Assembly (NCBI RefSeq): GCF_019041915.1
Contig: NZ_JAHPYF010000001.1
Coordinates: 558,001-622,000, forward strand
Direction: 5' to 3'
DNA from: Collinsella sp. MSK.8.10
GTDB taxonomy: Bacteria > Actinomycetota > Coriobacteriia > Coriobacteriales > Coriobacteriaceae
Length of the DNA stretch: 64,000 nt
Shown here: piece after piece, positions 53,449 to 62,775 of the stretch
Position numbering within the stretch: position 1 is the first letter of the stretch
Layout of the letters: every line of letters begins with the position of its first letter
Program-made: the position numbers and the translations under genes
The notes under the pieces: model-generated
Told to the model about the DNA's origin: nothing
What the model saw: only the letters and a program-made list of their open reading frames with translations
Databases searched by the model: none

Positions 53449-54267
53449 ATGCCTCAGACTTACACCTTTGCCTCGTGGAACGTTAACGGCCTGCGCGCCG
53501 TGCTCAAAAAGGACCCGAGCTTTATTCAAATCGCGCAGGAACTCGATGTCGATGTCCTGGCGCTGCAAGAAACCAAGTTGCAAGAAGGCCAGGTTGATAT
53601 TGACCTGCCCGGCTATCACCAAACCTGGAGCTACGCCGAGCGTAAAGGCTATTCGGGCACCGCGGTCTTTAGCCGCCAGGAACCGCAGCGCGTGCTGCAC
53701 GCCGACGCGCTGCTACCCTACGCCGGCGAGGGCGAGGCGGCCGTACTCGTCGCCCAAGCCGTAACCGAGGGCCGCGTCTGCGCACTCGAGTTCGACAAGT
53801 TTTGGTTTGTCGACGTCTATACGCCCAACGCCCAAAATGAGCTCGCGCGCATCGATGTGCGCATGGCCTGGGATGATGCCTATCGCGGCTTTTTGAGCAC
53901 GCTTGAGCACGAAACCGGCAAGCCCGTCGTAACCTGCGGCGACTTTAACGTGGCGCACGAAGAGATCGACCTTAAGAACCCCAAGTCCAACCGCGGCAAC
54001 GCAGGCTTTTCGGACGAAGAGCGCGGCAAGTTTACCGATCTGCTCAACGCCGGGTTTACCGATACCTGGCGCGCGGCAAACCCCGACGTCGAGGGCGTCT
54101 ACAGCTGGTGGAGCTACCGCTTTAATGCCCGCAAGAACAACGCAGGCTGGCGCATCGACTACTTCCTGGTAAGCGACGCAATCGCCGACAACGTACGCGA
54201 CACCGGTATCCGTGGCGACATCTTCGGCAGCGACCACTGCCCTGTCACCCTCACGCTAGAGCTCTAG
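53449..54267 (+). CDS. xth: Exodeoxyribonuclease III
   Basis: Base-excision repair AP endonuclease and 3'-exonuclease of the EEP superfamily. Metal and catalytic residues appear in SWNVNGLRAV, ALQETKLQEG, DVYTPNAQNE, TCGDFNVAHEEIDLKNPKSN and the final GSDHCPV. The motif YSWWSYRFNARKNNAGWRID is typical of XthA/ExoA. 272 residues, complete. GAAAGGA precedes the ATG. The gene is convergent with the ECF operon, with two repeat elements between. Confidence 0.95.
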   Translation: MPQTYTFASWNVNGLRAVLKKDPSFIQIAQELDVDVLALQETKLQEGQVDIDLPGYHQTWSYAERKGYSGTAVFSRQEPQRVLHADALLPYAGEGEAAVLVAQAVTEGRVCALEFDKFWFVDVYTPNAQNELARIDVRMAWDDAYRGFLSTLEHETGKPVVTCGDFNVAHEEIDLKNPKSNRGNAGFSDEERGKFTDLLNAGFTDTWRAANPDVEGVYSWWSYRFNARKNNAGWRIDYFLVSDAIADNVRDTGIRGDIFGSDHCPVTLTLEL

Positions 54268-54343
54268 CCCCCAAATGATCCCCCGGGGACGAAGGAATAC
54301 AGATCACTTTTGCCCGCGCAAGGGCGCCCGCGTGACCCCGTCC

Positions 54344-54503
54344 GCCACGAAACCAGCCCATCTACTACGTTTAAGCCACTACCCTCAACCACAGCGAACA
54401 ACGCAAAAAGAAAACCGCAGGTAGAAAGCCTGCGGTTTTTCATAAAACGCGGTCATGGTCGGGGGTATCAAGCTAAACGTAGTAGATGGGCCAGTTTCGT
54501 GGC
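54344..54503. repeat. Family B inverted-repeat element
   Basis: 160 bases with 29-base terminal inverted repeats (54344-54372 and 54475-54503) that differ at two positions; the outer words are GCCACGAAAC and CCATCTACTACGTTT. The centre has the same AAAACCGCAGG/CCTGCGGTTTT hairpin (54411-54421/54429-54439) as the chimeric element at 39559. Confidence 0.85.
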
Positions 54504-54606
54504 AAGCGCCGTCAACTGATTTCCTGGGGACATCTGGAGACGGAAGAAAATGGATCAATTTGGCTCTCTAGGGGCCACGATGCCCGTCGTATCAGCCGGC
54601 CATTCC

Positions 54607-54758
54607 AAAACTATGCCGGTTTACGGGGCTGAATCGCGAACCCCCAGCCATGCGCAATTCCGTAATAATAAAACCGCAGGTAAACGGCTTGCTCTATTTT
54701 GAAAAAAGCCGGTATGGTCGGCCTGCGCCAATCTAGCCCCGTAAACCGGCATAGTTTT
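54607..54758. repeat. Family A inverted-repeat element, copy 2
   Basis: 152 bases, exactly the length of copy 1 (39314-39465), with perfect 24-base terminal inverted repeats (54607-54630 and 54735-54758) holding ATGCCGGTTTACGGGGCT. The centre again contains AAAACCGCAGGT, here without the full second arm. Confidence 0.85.
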
Positions 54759-54805
54759 AAAATGGCACTTCGGCAGTATTGATTCCCGCTCCGACGCAGC
54801 CAGCC

Positions 54806-55519
54806 TTACAGCCCGTATTTCACGACGACACGGTTAATGCGGCGACACCAGGGCTTGTACAGGGCGACCAAGAACACGCAGGTCGCGAGGCCGTGTGTGA
54901 TATCGAACGGCACCGCCGTGGCAAGACGCGCCACGGTACCCGCCCAGGTAAGCGGCTGTACAAAACCAATGATGTCATACGCGTTGATCACGACGCCATA
55001 GAGCAGGCCCGACGCAAAGCCGTACGCCAGCAGTGCTGGCATGCGCACGGTGCCGTCGGCGCGGTCGAACGCACCCGCATACGTCAGCGCACCGCCAACG
55101 TATCCCACGAGCCCCCAAGCATACATCTGCCACGGCGTCCACATGCCCTGTCCAAAAAAGAAATTGCTGGTCAGCGCCGCCAGCGCGCCAACCATAAAAC
55201 CATTGCGACGGCCAAGCGTCGCCCCCGCGATAATGGCGATGGCGCTCACCGGTTTAAAGTCGGGAATGGGCCCAAACAGGATGCGCCCCGCCGCCGCCAG
55301 CGACGCCAGCACCAGCGTGGGCATAATCTGGCGCAAACCCGGACGAGATGCCTCGTAACCCGCAAAGAACAGCGCAAGCACCAGCGCCACTACAACCAGC
55401 ATGGCAAGCGCCGCCTGCTCAATGCCCACCAGCAACGCCGCAGCCATCACTGCCGGCACTGCCAACAACAGCGGGACCTCCAGTTTTGCAAGCAAGCGCG
55501 AGAAACGACAGTCTGTCAT
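54806..55519 (-). CDS. ECF transporter substrate-binding (S) component
   Basis: About six hydrophobic helices with a small cytoplasmic N-terminus. RILFGPIPDFKPVSAIAIIA and the glycine-rich GRRNGFMVGALAALTSNFFF segment are typical of S components in the CbrT/HmpT-like group, and two Ala-x3-Ala faces suit docking to EcfT. The ligand (a vitamin such as cobalamin, thiamin or a pyrimidine relative) cannot be fixed from sequence. ATG 55517-55519 lies 4 bases after the ATPase stop; a longer frame overlaps that gene. Last of a three-gene ECF operon. Confidence 0.85.
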   Translation of the reverse strand: MTDCRFSRLLAKLEVPLLLAVPAVMAAALLVGIEQAALAMLVVVALVLALFFAGYEASRPGLRQIMPTLVLASLAAAGRILFGPIPDFKPVSAIAIIAGATLGRRNGFMVGALAALTSNFFFGQGMWTPWQMYAWGLVGYVGGALTYAGAFDRADGTVRMPALLAYGFASGLLYGVVINAYDIIGFVQPLTWAGTVARLATAVPFDITHGLATCVFLVALYKPWCRRINRVVVKYGL

Positions 55520-55523
55520 CCCA

Positions 55524-57167
55524 TCACGCCCTATAGAACACGTTGTCGGCAAAGAAGTCGGCCGGGGGCTCCATGCAGGCAATCTCGCCGTCAAACATCA
55601 TGGCGACGTCGTCGGCTACCTGCTCGGCAAAGTCCAAATCGTGCGTAGCCATGATGACGGTGCCGCCAGCCTTCGCATGGTCACGCAGGGCGCGGGCGAT
55701 AATGCGGCGGCTGAACAGGTCTAGACCCTTGGTGGGCTCATCGAGCAATAGCAGTTCGGGGCCGATTAGCAGCAGTTTTGCCAATGCAAGCAGTTGACGC
55801 TGCCCGCCCGAAAGATCGTACGGATGGCGCCCATCCAGACCCGACAGCCCCAAGCTCGCCGCACGCTCCCGCGCCAAGTTCTCGTCATATCCGCAGGTCG
55901 AGGCCCATTCCATCAGCTCGTCGCGCACCGTCTCGGCAACCAGCAGGGCCTTGGGGTTCTGCGGCAGCAGCGCAGCCGAGGCCGCCCCGCGCACCATACG
56001 ACCACGCTGCAGCTTGGCAGTCTTGGCCAGCACCGAAAGCATCGTCGACTTGCCGCAGCCGTTACCGCCCACAACCGCATGCACCGCGCCAGCCGAAAAC
56101 GACGCATCGAGCCCGCGCAGCACCCAGCCGGACGCTCGATCGTAGCGAAACCAGCCTTCCGACAGGGTGGTAGCCGACCCGCCGTGCATTTTTTGGAGTA
56201 TTCTGCTTCCATCCGTGCGCGGGAAGGCTTCCGAGCCGTTCTCGAGCGACGTTTGCGCCACAAATTCGGACGATTTGTCCAATTCCGAACTTTTTTTCGC
56301 GCTCGATACGTCCCCGGGCGGCTCCAGAGAGCCCAAATTGTCCTCACGCCTGCTGAATACTCCTTTATTTGCACATCGGATGGCACCCCACCCCAACATG
56401 TCATCGGAAAACAGCGATTCTCGGCGTCCCAAAGAAGCCATATCCGCCAGCTCGCGCACGCGACCGTCCTCAATCCGGTACGCACACGTCGCGTATTCGA
56501 GCATTGGGCGCGGCTGATGCGTCGCCACAGCAACCGTGCAGCCCAGCTCGCGATTCACACGAAACAGCGCGTGCAGGAAATTCTTCTCCGCAACCGGATC
56601 AAGCTGAGACGTGGGCTCGTCGAGCAGCAGCACGCGCGGGCGCAGCGTCAGAACGGCCGCCAACGACAGCAACTGTTTGCGACCGCCCGAAAGCGTGTCA
56701 GTATCGCGGTGAAGCCAATCTTCCAGCCCAAAGAAATAGCTGGTCTCAGATACGCGACGGCGCATCTCATCACGCGCTAGCCCCAAGTTTTCCAGGCCAA
56801 ACGCCATCTCGTGCCACACGGTTTCGCACACGATCTGGTTCTCGGGATCCTGGAACACATAGCCCACGCGCTCCGCCGATGCCCGCACATCCATGTCGGC
56901 GACGGGCTCGCCCAGCACGCGCAGTTCGCCAGTGCGCTCGCCCGCCGGAGCGATCTCGGGCTTGAGCAGCGACAGCAGCGTCGACTTACCCGATCCGGTA
57001 CCGCCAACAAGCAGCGCAAATGCACCTTGGGGAACAGACCAGTCGAGCCCCTCGAGCACCGCAGCCTCAGCCCCGGGGTAGGTAAAGCTCAGACCCCGTA
57101 CCTCAATCGCAGGCACATCAGAGCCGCACGCCCCGCCCGTTACCGAGCAGCTATCCAACCGGGTCAT
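55524..57167 (-). CDS. ECF transporter tandem ATPase (two fused nucleotide-binding domains)
   Basis: Energises the ECF importer. Two complete domains: NBD1 with GGTGSGKST, LSGGRKQLLSLAAVL and LLLDEPTSQLD; NBD2 with GGNGCGKST, LSGGQRQLLALAKLL and LLLDEPTKGLD. They are joined by about 60 hydrophilic residues (KKSSELDKSSEF). In most bacteria EcfA1 and EcfA2 are separate proteins. The ATG overlaps the EcfT stop by one base (TGATG). 547 residues. Confidence 0.92.
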   Translation of the reverse strand: MTRLDSCSVTGGACGSDVPAIEVRGLSFTYPGAEAAVLEGLDWSVPQGAFALLVGGTGSGKSTLLSLLKPEIAPAGERTGELRVLGEPVADMDVRASAERVGYVFQDPENQIVCETVWHEMAFGLENLGLARDEMRRRVSETSYFFGLEDWLHRDTDTLSGGRKQLLSLAAVLTLRPRVLLLDEPTSQLDPVAEKNFLHALFRVNRELGCTVAVATHQPRPMLEYATCAYRIEDGRVRELADMASLGRRESLFSDDMLGWGAIRCANKGVFSRREDNLGSLEPPGDVSSAKKSSELDKSSEFVAQTSLENGSEAFPRTDGSRILQKMHGGSATTLSEGWFRYDRASGWVLRGLDASFSAGAVHAVVGGNGCGKSTMLSVLAKTAKLQRGRMVRGAASAALLPQNPKALLVAETVRDELMEWASTCGYDENLARERAASLGLSGLDGRHPYDLSGGQRQLLALAKLLLIGPELLLLDEPTKGLDLFSRRIIARALRDHAKAGGTVIMATHDLDFAEQVADDVAMMFDGEIACMEPPADFFADNVFYRA

Positions 57168-58054
57168 CAGCCAAACCTCTTCTCGTCAATCGCGTGCAAC
57201 ACACAGGGCAACACCATCCAAGCCGCGTACACAATATAGCCAGGCCACGGCGCCGGCACCGAAAGCTGAGGGTAAAACGAATACTGCGTTGTCGCGGCCC
57301 ACGCCGCCGCAACCGCAGCGGCGCCAAACAGCGCAAGCCCCACCAGCGCGGCAACGTCGCTGTGCCCCAGTCGATACCGCGCATACGTCGTACGACGCGT
57401 CGCGGCACCCCACCCGCGCGAGCGCATCGTGTCCGCGCGCTCCAGCGAATCTTCCATGCCCCAGCCCATCAACACGCTCGATGCCCGTAGGCGCGAACGC
57501 ACGGGATCGGCCGGCGCGCGACCCGGCACATCAATCGCATCCTGCACCGCCAGTACCGTACGACCGCGGCGCAAAAACTGTGGGATAAGCCGCATGCACA
57601 TCGAAATCATGAGCGCGATCACCGGTGCGGCGTTACCCAGAAGCGCAAGCACCTTGTCGTAGCCAAGCATCGACGCCGCAGCCTCAAACCACAGTACGCT
57701 CGCCACAAACAACCCGCCCATGCACAGGCCGTATACCATACTCTCCAGATACACCGCACGCATGCCAATACGAAACACCTCCGTCGAGCCCGAGGCGCTA
57801 AACAGTGGATTGACCAGCGCGATAATCAAAATCACCGGCAGCTGCCAGCGGAGTGCGCCCAGCGTGCGGGCAGCCCCACGCGTCGCAAATCCATACGCCA
57901 GCCCGCCCGCAAGTGACAGCGCAATCAGCACCGGCTGCATCGAGAACATGGTGAGCCCCAGCGTCAGCACTATATAGAGTGCCGGCACCGCCGGATGCGA
58001 CATCGAGAACGCCGCGACGGGCTCGCCGCCAAACTCCTCTCGTATGTTGTCCAC
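57167..58054 (-). CDS. ecfT: ECF transporter transmembrane (T) component
   Basis: Five to six helices and the coupling helices that contact the ATPases: MSICMRLIPQFLRRG-like region and the RADTMRSRGWG motif equivalent to the A-R-G signature of EcfT. Start most likely at GTG 58052-58054 after GGGGGTG; the frame continues further upstream into the glmU promoter area, and ATG 58004-58006 is a shorter option without ribosome-binding site. First gene of the ECF operon; divergent from glmU. Confidence 0.82.
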   Translation of the reverse strand: MDNIREEFGGEPVAAFSMSHPAVPALYIVLTLGLTMFSMQPVLIALSLAGGLAYGFATRGAARTLGALRWQLPVILIIALVNPLFSASGSTEVFRIGMRAVYLESMVYGLCMGGLFVASVLWFEAAASMLGYDKVLALLGNAAPVIALMISMCMRLIPQFLRRGRTVLAVQDAIDVPGRAPADPVRSRLRASSVLMGWGMEDSLERADTMRSRGWGAATRRTTYARYRLGHSDVAALVGLALFGAAAVAAAWAATTQYSFYPQLSVPAPWPGYIVYAAWMVLPCVLHAIDEKRFG

Positions 58055-58253
58055 GGGCACCCCCGTCCCCTCGCTCAAACGACAGCTCCGCAGCACCGCC
58101 AACGCCGCACGCAAGCAGTGCAAACGCCATGCCGGCGGCGCAAGCCTCAACCGCCGCAAACCAATCGTTACGCGCTCATCATATGCCTGCGGTATCATAT
58201 TGCGCCGTGTATCGTTTCCAAACACACGTCTCTATAACGTAACAGGAGATCAC

Positions 58254-59666
58254 ATGGACGCAACCGCAATTATCCTCGCTGCCGGCGAGGGCACCCGCAT
58301 GAAGTCGAACCACTGCAAGGTTTCGCACAAGATCCTGGGCAAGCCCATGGTCCAGTGGATCGTCGACGCTACCATCAAGGCCGGCTGCAGCCGCGTCGTG
58401 GTCGTCATCGGCAGCCACGCCGACGAGATGCGCGCCCTGATCGACGGCGCCTACGCCAACAGCGCCACCAAGGTCGAGTGCGTCGAGCAGACCGAGCGCC
58501 TGGGCACCGGCCACGCCGTAAAGGTCGCGCTCGAGGCCTGCGGCATCACGCAAGGCCCCGTCGTCGTGCTCAACGGCGACCTGCCGCTCATCACCGCCGA
58601 CACCGTCGCCAAGTTCGCGCAGACCGTCGCTACCGGCGAGCTCGCCTGCACCGTCATGACCATGACCCCGCCCGACCCCTTCGGCTACGGCCGCATCAAG
58701 CTGGGCGCCGACGGCCAGATCGAACGCATCATCGAGCAGAAGGACTGCACGCCCGAGCAGGCCGCCACGCTGCTCGAGTGCAACGCCGGCTGCTACGCCT
58801 TCGACGGCGCGCAGCTCGCCGCCCACATTAACGAGATCGGCAACGACAACGCGCAATCCGAGTACTACCTGCCCGACATGCTCGAGATTCTCAAAAGCCA
58901 CGGCCAGGCTGTCTCCATCTTCCACTGCGATGACTACCGCGATGGCCTGGGCGTCAACAGCCGTATCCAGCTCGCGCAGCTCACCGCTATCGCGCGCGAC
59001 CGCATCAACGAGCACTGGATGGCCGAGGGCGTTACCTTCATCGACCCCACGCAGGCCTGGATCGGCCCCGATGCCACCATCGGCCGCGACACCGTCGTGT
59101 GGCCGCAGACGCACCTGATCGGCCACGTCACCGTGGGCGAGGAGTGCCAGCTCGGCCCCAACAGCCGCCTCACCGACACCACCGTCGGCAGCGGCTGCAT
59201 CATCGATGAGACCATCGCCATCGAGGCCGTCATCGAGAACGGCGTCGACTGCGGCCCGCGCGCCTACCTGCGCCCGGGCACCCACATGCTCGACGGCTCC
59301 AAGGCCGGCACGCATGTGGAGATCAAGAAGTCCACGATCGGCGAGGGCTCCAAGGTGCCGCACCTGTCCTACATCGGCGACACGACCATGGGCTCCGGCG
59401 TCAATGTCGGCGCGGGCTCCATCACCTGCAACTACGACGGCGTCCACAAGCACAAGACCGTCATCGGCAAGGATGCCTTCATCGGTTCTGACACCATGAT
59501 GGTCGCGCCCGCCCAGATTGGCGACGGCGCACTCGTGGCCGCCGGCTCCGTCATCACCGAGCCGGTCCCGGCCGACGCACTCGGTCTGGGCCGCGCCCGT
59601 CAGGTAAATATTGAGGGCTGGGCCGCCGATTATCGCCGCCGTCTGCACGAGGACGACGAGGCATAA
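58254..59666 (+). CDS. glmU: Bifunctional UDP-GlcNAc pyrophosphorylase / glucosamine-1-phosphate acetyltransferase
   Basis: Makes UDP-GlcNAc for peptidoglycan. The N-terminal uridyltransferase starts ILAAGEGTRMKSNHCKVSHK and has LNGDLPLI; the C-terminal left-handed beta helix shows hexapeptide repeats (IGRDTVVWPQTHLIG) and GAGSITCNYDGVHKHKT, with catalytic His and Lys. 470 residues, normal. AGGAG lies five bases before ATG 58254; an upstream extension overlaps the divergent EcfT region and is not used. Confidence 0.95.
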   Translation: MDATAIILAAGEGTRMKSNHCKVSHKILGKPMVQWIVDATIKAGCSRVVVVIGSHADEMRALIDGAYANSATKVECVEQTERLGTGHAVKVALEACGITQGPVVVLNGDLPLITADTVAKFAQTVATGELACTVMTMTPPDPFGYGRIKLGADGQIERIIEQKDCTPEQAATLLECNAGCYAFDGAQLAAHINEIGNDNAQSEYYLPDMLEILKSHGQAVSIFHCDDYRDGLGVNSRIQLAQLTAIARDRINEHWMAEGVTFIDPTQAWIGPDATIGRDTVVWPQTHLIGHVTVGEECQLGPNSRLTDTTVGSGCIIDETIAIEAVIENGVDCGPRAYLRPGTHMLDGSKAGTHVEIKKSTIGEGSKVPHLSYIGDTTMGSGVNVGAGSITCNYDGVHKHKTVIGKDAFIGSDTMMVAPAQIGDGALVAAGSVITEPVPADALGLGRARQVNIEGWAADYRRRLHEDDEA

Positions 59667-59681
59667 CGTTTCGCCAAGCAC

Positions 59682-59715
59682 AAAAGGAGCTGTTCCCTGG
59701 GGACGGCTCCTTTTT
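59682..59715 (+). terminator. Terminator of glmU
   Basis: AAAAGGAGC pairs with GGCTCCTTTT, extended by G-T pairs (stem of about 12 bp), then five T. Confidence 0.85.
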
Positions 59716-59858
59716 CTATCGTGACCTGCGCGGCCGGATGAGTGGTCGGTTCGTGTCCGTTGACGGTAAAGACGTTATCAAGACCCGATTAACCCCGCCG
59801 CACGGTTACAATGCAAAAAGGCATCTATATGGCATTCGATGTATAAAGGAGAAGGGTA

Positions 59859-60845
59859 ATGCCGATTAATGATCCCGAGAAGTCGGAGAATATGCGCAAG
59901 TCCATCCGCGTGTATTCCGGTTCCTCCAACCGTCCCCTCGCTCAGAAGATCGCTGAGTACCTTGGGGTCGAGCTTTCGGGCCTTACGCTAAAGCAGTTCG
60001 CCAACGGTGAGATTTACGCCCGCTACGACGAGACCGTCCGCGGCGCCGACGTCTTCCTGATTCAGTCCGTGGCCGGCGGCAACGTCAACGACATGCTCAT
60101 GGAGCTGCTCATCGCCACCGACGCTGCCAAGCGCGCATCCGCCCGCTCCATCACCGCCGTTATCACCCACTACGGCTATGCCCGCCAGGACCGCAAGGCC
60201 GGCCCGCGCGAGCCCATCACCGCCCGCCTCGTCGCCAACCTGCTCGAGCGCGCCGGCGTCGACCGCATCATCACCCTCGACCTGCACCAGGGTCAGATCC
60301 AGGGCTTCTTTGATATCCCGGTCAACCACCTGTCCGCACTGCCGCTGTTTGGCCAGTACTACAACGCCATGAACTTCGACACCGACAACCTGGTTGTCGT
60401 CTCCCCCGACGTGGGCCGCGCCAAGGCCGCCAAGAAGCTGTCCGACATGCTCGGCTGCGACCTGGCCATCGCCCACAAGGGCCGTCCGCGCCACAACGCC
60501 GCCGAGGTCATGGGCATCATCGGTGACATCAAGGGCAAGACCTGCATCATCAACGACGACATGATCGACACCGCTGGCACCCTGTGCGCCAACGTCAAGG
60601 AGCTCAAGGCTATGGGCGCTGGCGACATCTACGTCTGCGCCACCCACGGCATCTTCTCCGGTCCGGCCATCGAGCGTCTGAACGACGCCCCGATCGTCGA
60701 GTGCCTCGTCACCGACGCCATTCCCGTCGAGGTCGGCGGCAAGATCAAGACCATCTCGGTCGCCGAGGAGTTCGCTCAGGCCATCTCCGCCGTTTACCAC
60801 GAGGAGCCCGTCTCCACGCTCGTCGGCGGCGACTTCGCGCTGTAG
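59859..60845 (+). CDS. prs: Ribose-phosphate pyrophosphokinase
   Basis: Makes PRPP from ribose 5-phosphate and ATP. Signatures include YSGSSNRPLAQKIAEYLG, the flexible YARQDRKAGPREPITA loop, VVSPDVGRAKAAKKL and the PRPP-binding CIINDDMIDTAGTL. 328 residues, typical of class I. AAAGGAG is seven bases before ATG 59859. TACAAT at 59807-59812 is a probable -10. The glmU-prs order is common in many Gram-positive bacteria, although here each has its own terminator. Confidence 0.96.
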   Translation: MPINDPEKSENMRKSIRVYSGSSNRPLAQKIAEYLGVELSGLTLKQFANGEIYARYDETVRGADVFLIQSVAGGNVNDMLMELLIATDAAKRASARSITAVITHYGYARQDRKAGPREPITARLVANLLERAGVDRIITLDLHQGQIQGFFDIPVNHLSALPLFGQYYNAMNFDTDNLVVVSPDVGRAKAAKKLSDMLGCDLAIAHKGRPRHNAAEVMGIIGDIKGKTCIINDDMIDTAGTLCANVKELKAMGAGDIYVCATHGIFSGPAIERLNDAPIVECLVTDAIPVEVGGKIKTISVAEEFAQAISAVYHEEPVSTLVGGDFAL

Positions 60846-60878
60846 TCCAACGCGCATCGCATCATCTTTGATGCTTTT

Positions 60879-60911
60879 AAAGGGTCGGAAGCTCGCTTCC
60901 GGCCCTTTTTC
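60879..60911 (+). terminator. Terminator of prs
   Basis: AAAGGGTCGGAAG with CTTCCGGCCCTTT (one wobble), a short loop and TTC tail. Confidence 0.88.
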
Positions 60912-60931
60912 TATCCCTCGCCAACCTTCCC

Positions 60932-61133
60932 TGGACAATTGGTTCAGATACGTATTTTTTAAAGCCCCAAAGGGCCGTTCGGAGCCTTCTGAGCTCCCCG
61001 GCGGATGCCATGCCGCCCAAAGCTCATCGTTTTCGAGTACAACCGCCGCATATTTACCCTCAAATCACCCTCGAAGGCCCTTAGAAACGCCTCGAATGCC
61101 CGTCGCCTTATACGTATCTGAACTAACTGTCCA
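60932..61133. mobile_element. MITE-like element, copy 1
   Basis: 202 bases bounded by 24-base terminal inverted repeats (60932-60955 and 61110-61133) that begin TGGACA and end ATACGTAT; the two arms differ at two positions. No transposase inside. A second copy with the same ends lies at 62458-62661, so the pair brackets the gene at 61297. Direct target repeats are not obvious. Confidence 0.75.
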
Positions 61134-61296
61134 GTAGCTATCGTCAACCTTCGCGGCAGAGCTCAATTTCCTGCAATCCCCTCAACCGATTCCACCGATT
61201 TCATAACACCCAGCCGTTCATGGCGCACAGCGCCCCGCTGAGCGAAAAGAACGGTATGGCGGTCGCATTCTGCCGCCAACTTAGTACGTTATAGCT

Positions 61297-62424
61297 ATGA
61301 CGACCGTGATTTCACATTTCTCCGCCCTCCGCGCAATTCGTCGCGCACGACGGGCGTACTCTGCCCTACCCTGGGACTCCGTTGATAGTGAACAGCAAGC
61401 ACAGGCCTTGGCTAGCTGCATTCCCAATAATGACGCGATAGACTTTGGCGCACTTTCGATACTCGACGCCTGGAATGAAGATGATTCCGAACTACTCGAT
61501 CTTCTCGTTTCAAACGAAGACAACAGACGCCCCGACAAGCGACTTCTTCAGCATATTCTCTCCGCTCCGCTTCCTGAAGGTGCAATTATGCACGTCGAGG
61601 CCGACATCTACGCAACGTCTCCTGCCATGACAGCCATGCTTTGTTCTAAAAATGAATCGGTCGCCAAAACCTTGATGCTCCTTATGGAGCTGCTCGGAAC
61701 CTACTCCCTTCCGCCCGAGGCAACCTACCCCATCGCCTATGACGACATCTGGCCCAAGGGCGATAGCTGCGCAGCGACGGGCGATCTTGATTGCCTGGGC
61801 GGCCAGTCGGCAGCCAAACAGCAGAACGAAACCCGCTACGAACAGGCGCACTACAAATGCGAGCCCGCCACGACCATCGAAGATCTCGAGGCGGTCGCGC
61901 GCTTCGCCAAAAGTAGCTCATACACCTCGTTTCGCACGGCAGTCAAGCTTGCCCGACCCGGATCTGCATCCCCAGCCGAATCCCTAATGTTAGCCGTTCT
62001 CGGAGCGCCCATGCGCTTTGGCGGATTCGGATGTTGCAGCCTGCCCATGGGAGGCCTGCTACTCAACTATCGAATCGACTTCGACACTCTTGCGGTTAAC
62101 ATGTCCTCCGGCATCCCTTACGCCATCTGCGACCTATATTGCCCGGCCGCCGGAGTCGACAACGAATACAACGGAATTGGGCATGAGCTTCAAAACGCTC
62201 GCATCCACGATGGCAATCGAAATAATGGCCTCAAGGCAATGGGCATCCACGTCCTGGTTATCAATCGCGACCAAATGAAAGACCTTGTTGCACTCGAAGC
62301 CTTCGCCCAAACGATGCATCGACTCGCAGGAGTCCGATTCCGATATCGCATCAAGGGCTATCGCAAGCGTCAGGCCGCTTGGCTCAACGCTCTGCGGGCC
62401 GGAATCGGCCTTGCGCCGGTCTAA
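61297..62424 (+). CDS. Uncharacterised protein with DUF559/Vsr-like nuclease C-terminus
   Basis: 375 residues. The N-terminal 200 residues are unfamiliar and helical. The C-terminus (YAICDLYCPAAGVDNEYNGI, then HDGNRNNGLKAMGIHVLVIN) resembles the D-x-x ... E-Y-x-G ... R/L ... V core of the PD-(D/E)xK DUF559 endonuclease family. Its base composition is slightly less G+C-rich than its neighbours, it has no ribosome-binding site, and TACGTT lies six bases before ATG 61297, so it may be leaderless. MITE-like copies flank both sides, suggesting acquisition as a cassette. A role in defence or restriction is possible but unproven. Confidence 0.75.
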   Translation: MTTVISHFSALRAIRRARRAYSALPWDSVDSEQQAQALASCIPNNDAIDFGALSILDAWNEDDSELLDLLVSNEDNRRPDKRLLQHILSAPLPEGAIMHVEADIYATSPAMTAMLCSKNESVAKTLMLLMELLGTYSLPPEATYPIAYDDIWPKGDSCAATGDLDCLGGQSAAKQQNETRYEQAHYKCEPATTIEDLEAVARFAKSSSYTSFRTAVKLARPGSASPAESLMLAVLGAPMRFGGFGCCSLPMGGLLLNYRIDFDTLAVNMSSGIPYAICDLYCPAAGVDNEYNGIGHELQNARIHDGNRNNGLKAMGIHVLVINRDQMKDLVALEAFAQTMHRLAGVRFRYRIKGYRKRQAAWLNALRAGIGLAPV

Positions 62425-62457
62425 ACGGCGAATCACCCGTGCGCCGTCGAACAGGGC

Positions 62458-62661
62458 TGGACAGTTAGTTCAAATACGTATAAATAGACACATTGAATTA
62501 GGCTGTTTTGCAGCTATCTCTATACCATTCGCCCTATTTGAAAGCGGGGTAGACTTCAAAACAGCGTCATATGGACTAACTAAAGTTCCAAAACAACGTA
62601 TCGGCATTGAATTGAGCAATTCGAGTCCTCAGAACTTATACGTATCTGAACTAACTGTCCA
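62458..62661. mobile_element. MITE-like element, copy 2
   Basis: 204 bases with 24-base terminal inverted repeats (62458-62481 and 62638-62661) that differ at one position; the right end is identical to that of copy 1. The interior is A+T-rich and unlike the interior of copy 1, so the ends are the conserved part. Confidence 0.75.
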
Positions 62662-62775
62662 CCTCGGATTTTGACGGCCGTCCAAACGCCCCCAAACAAC
62701 CTCAATTGCCCTCCATTTGACAGCGGCAACAGGGTCGCTCACCATAGCAGGCGACAAATCAACGAAAGGATGAAC

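Noticed and set aside
60959..61147. Short open frame inside MITE-like copy 1
   Set aside because: Its ends run through the terminal repeats and the second copy does not preserve it.
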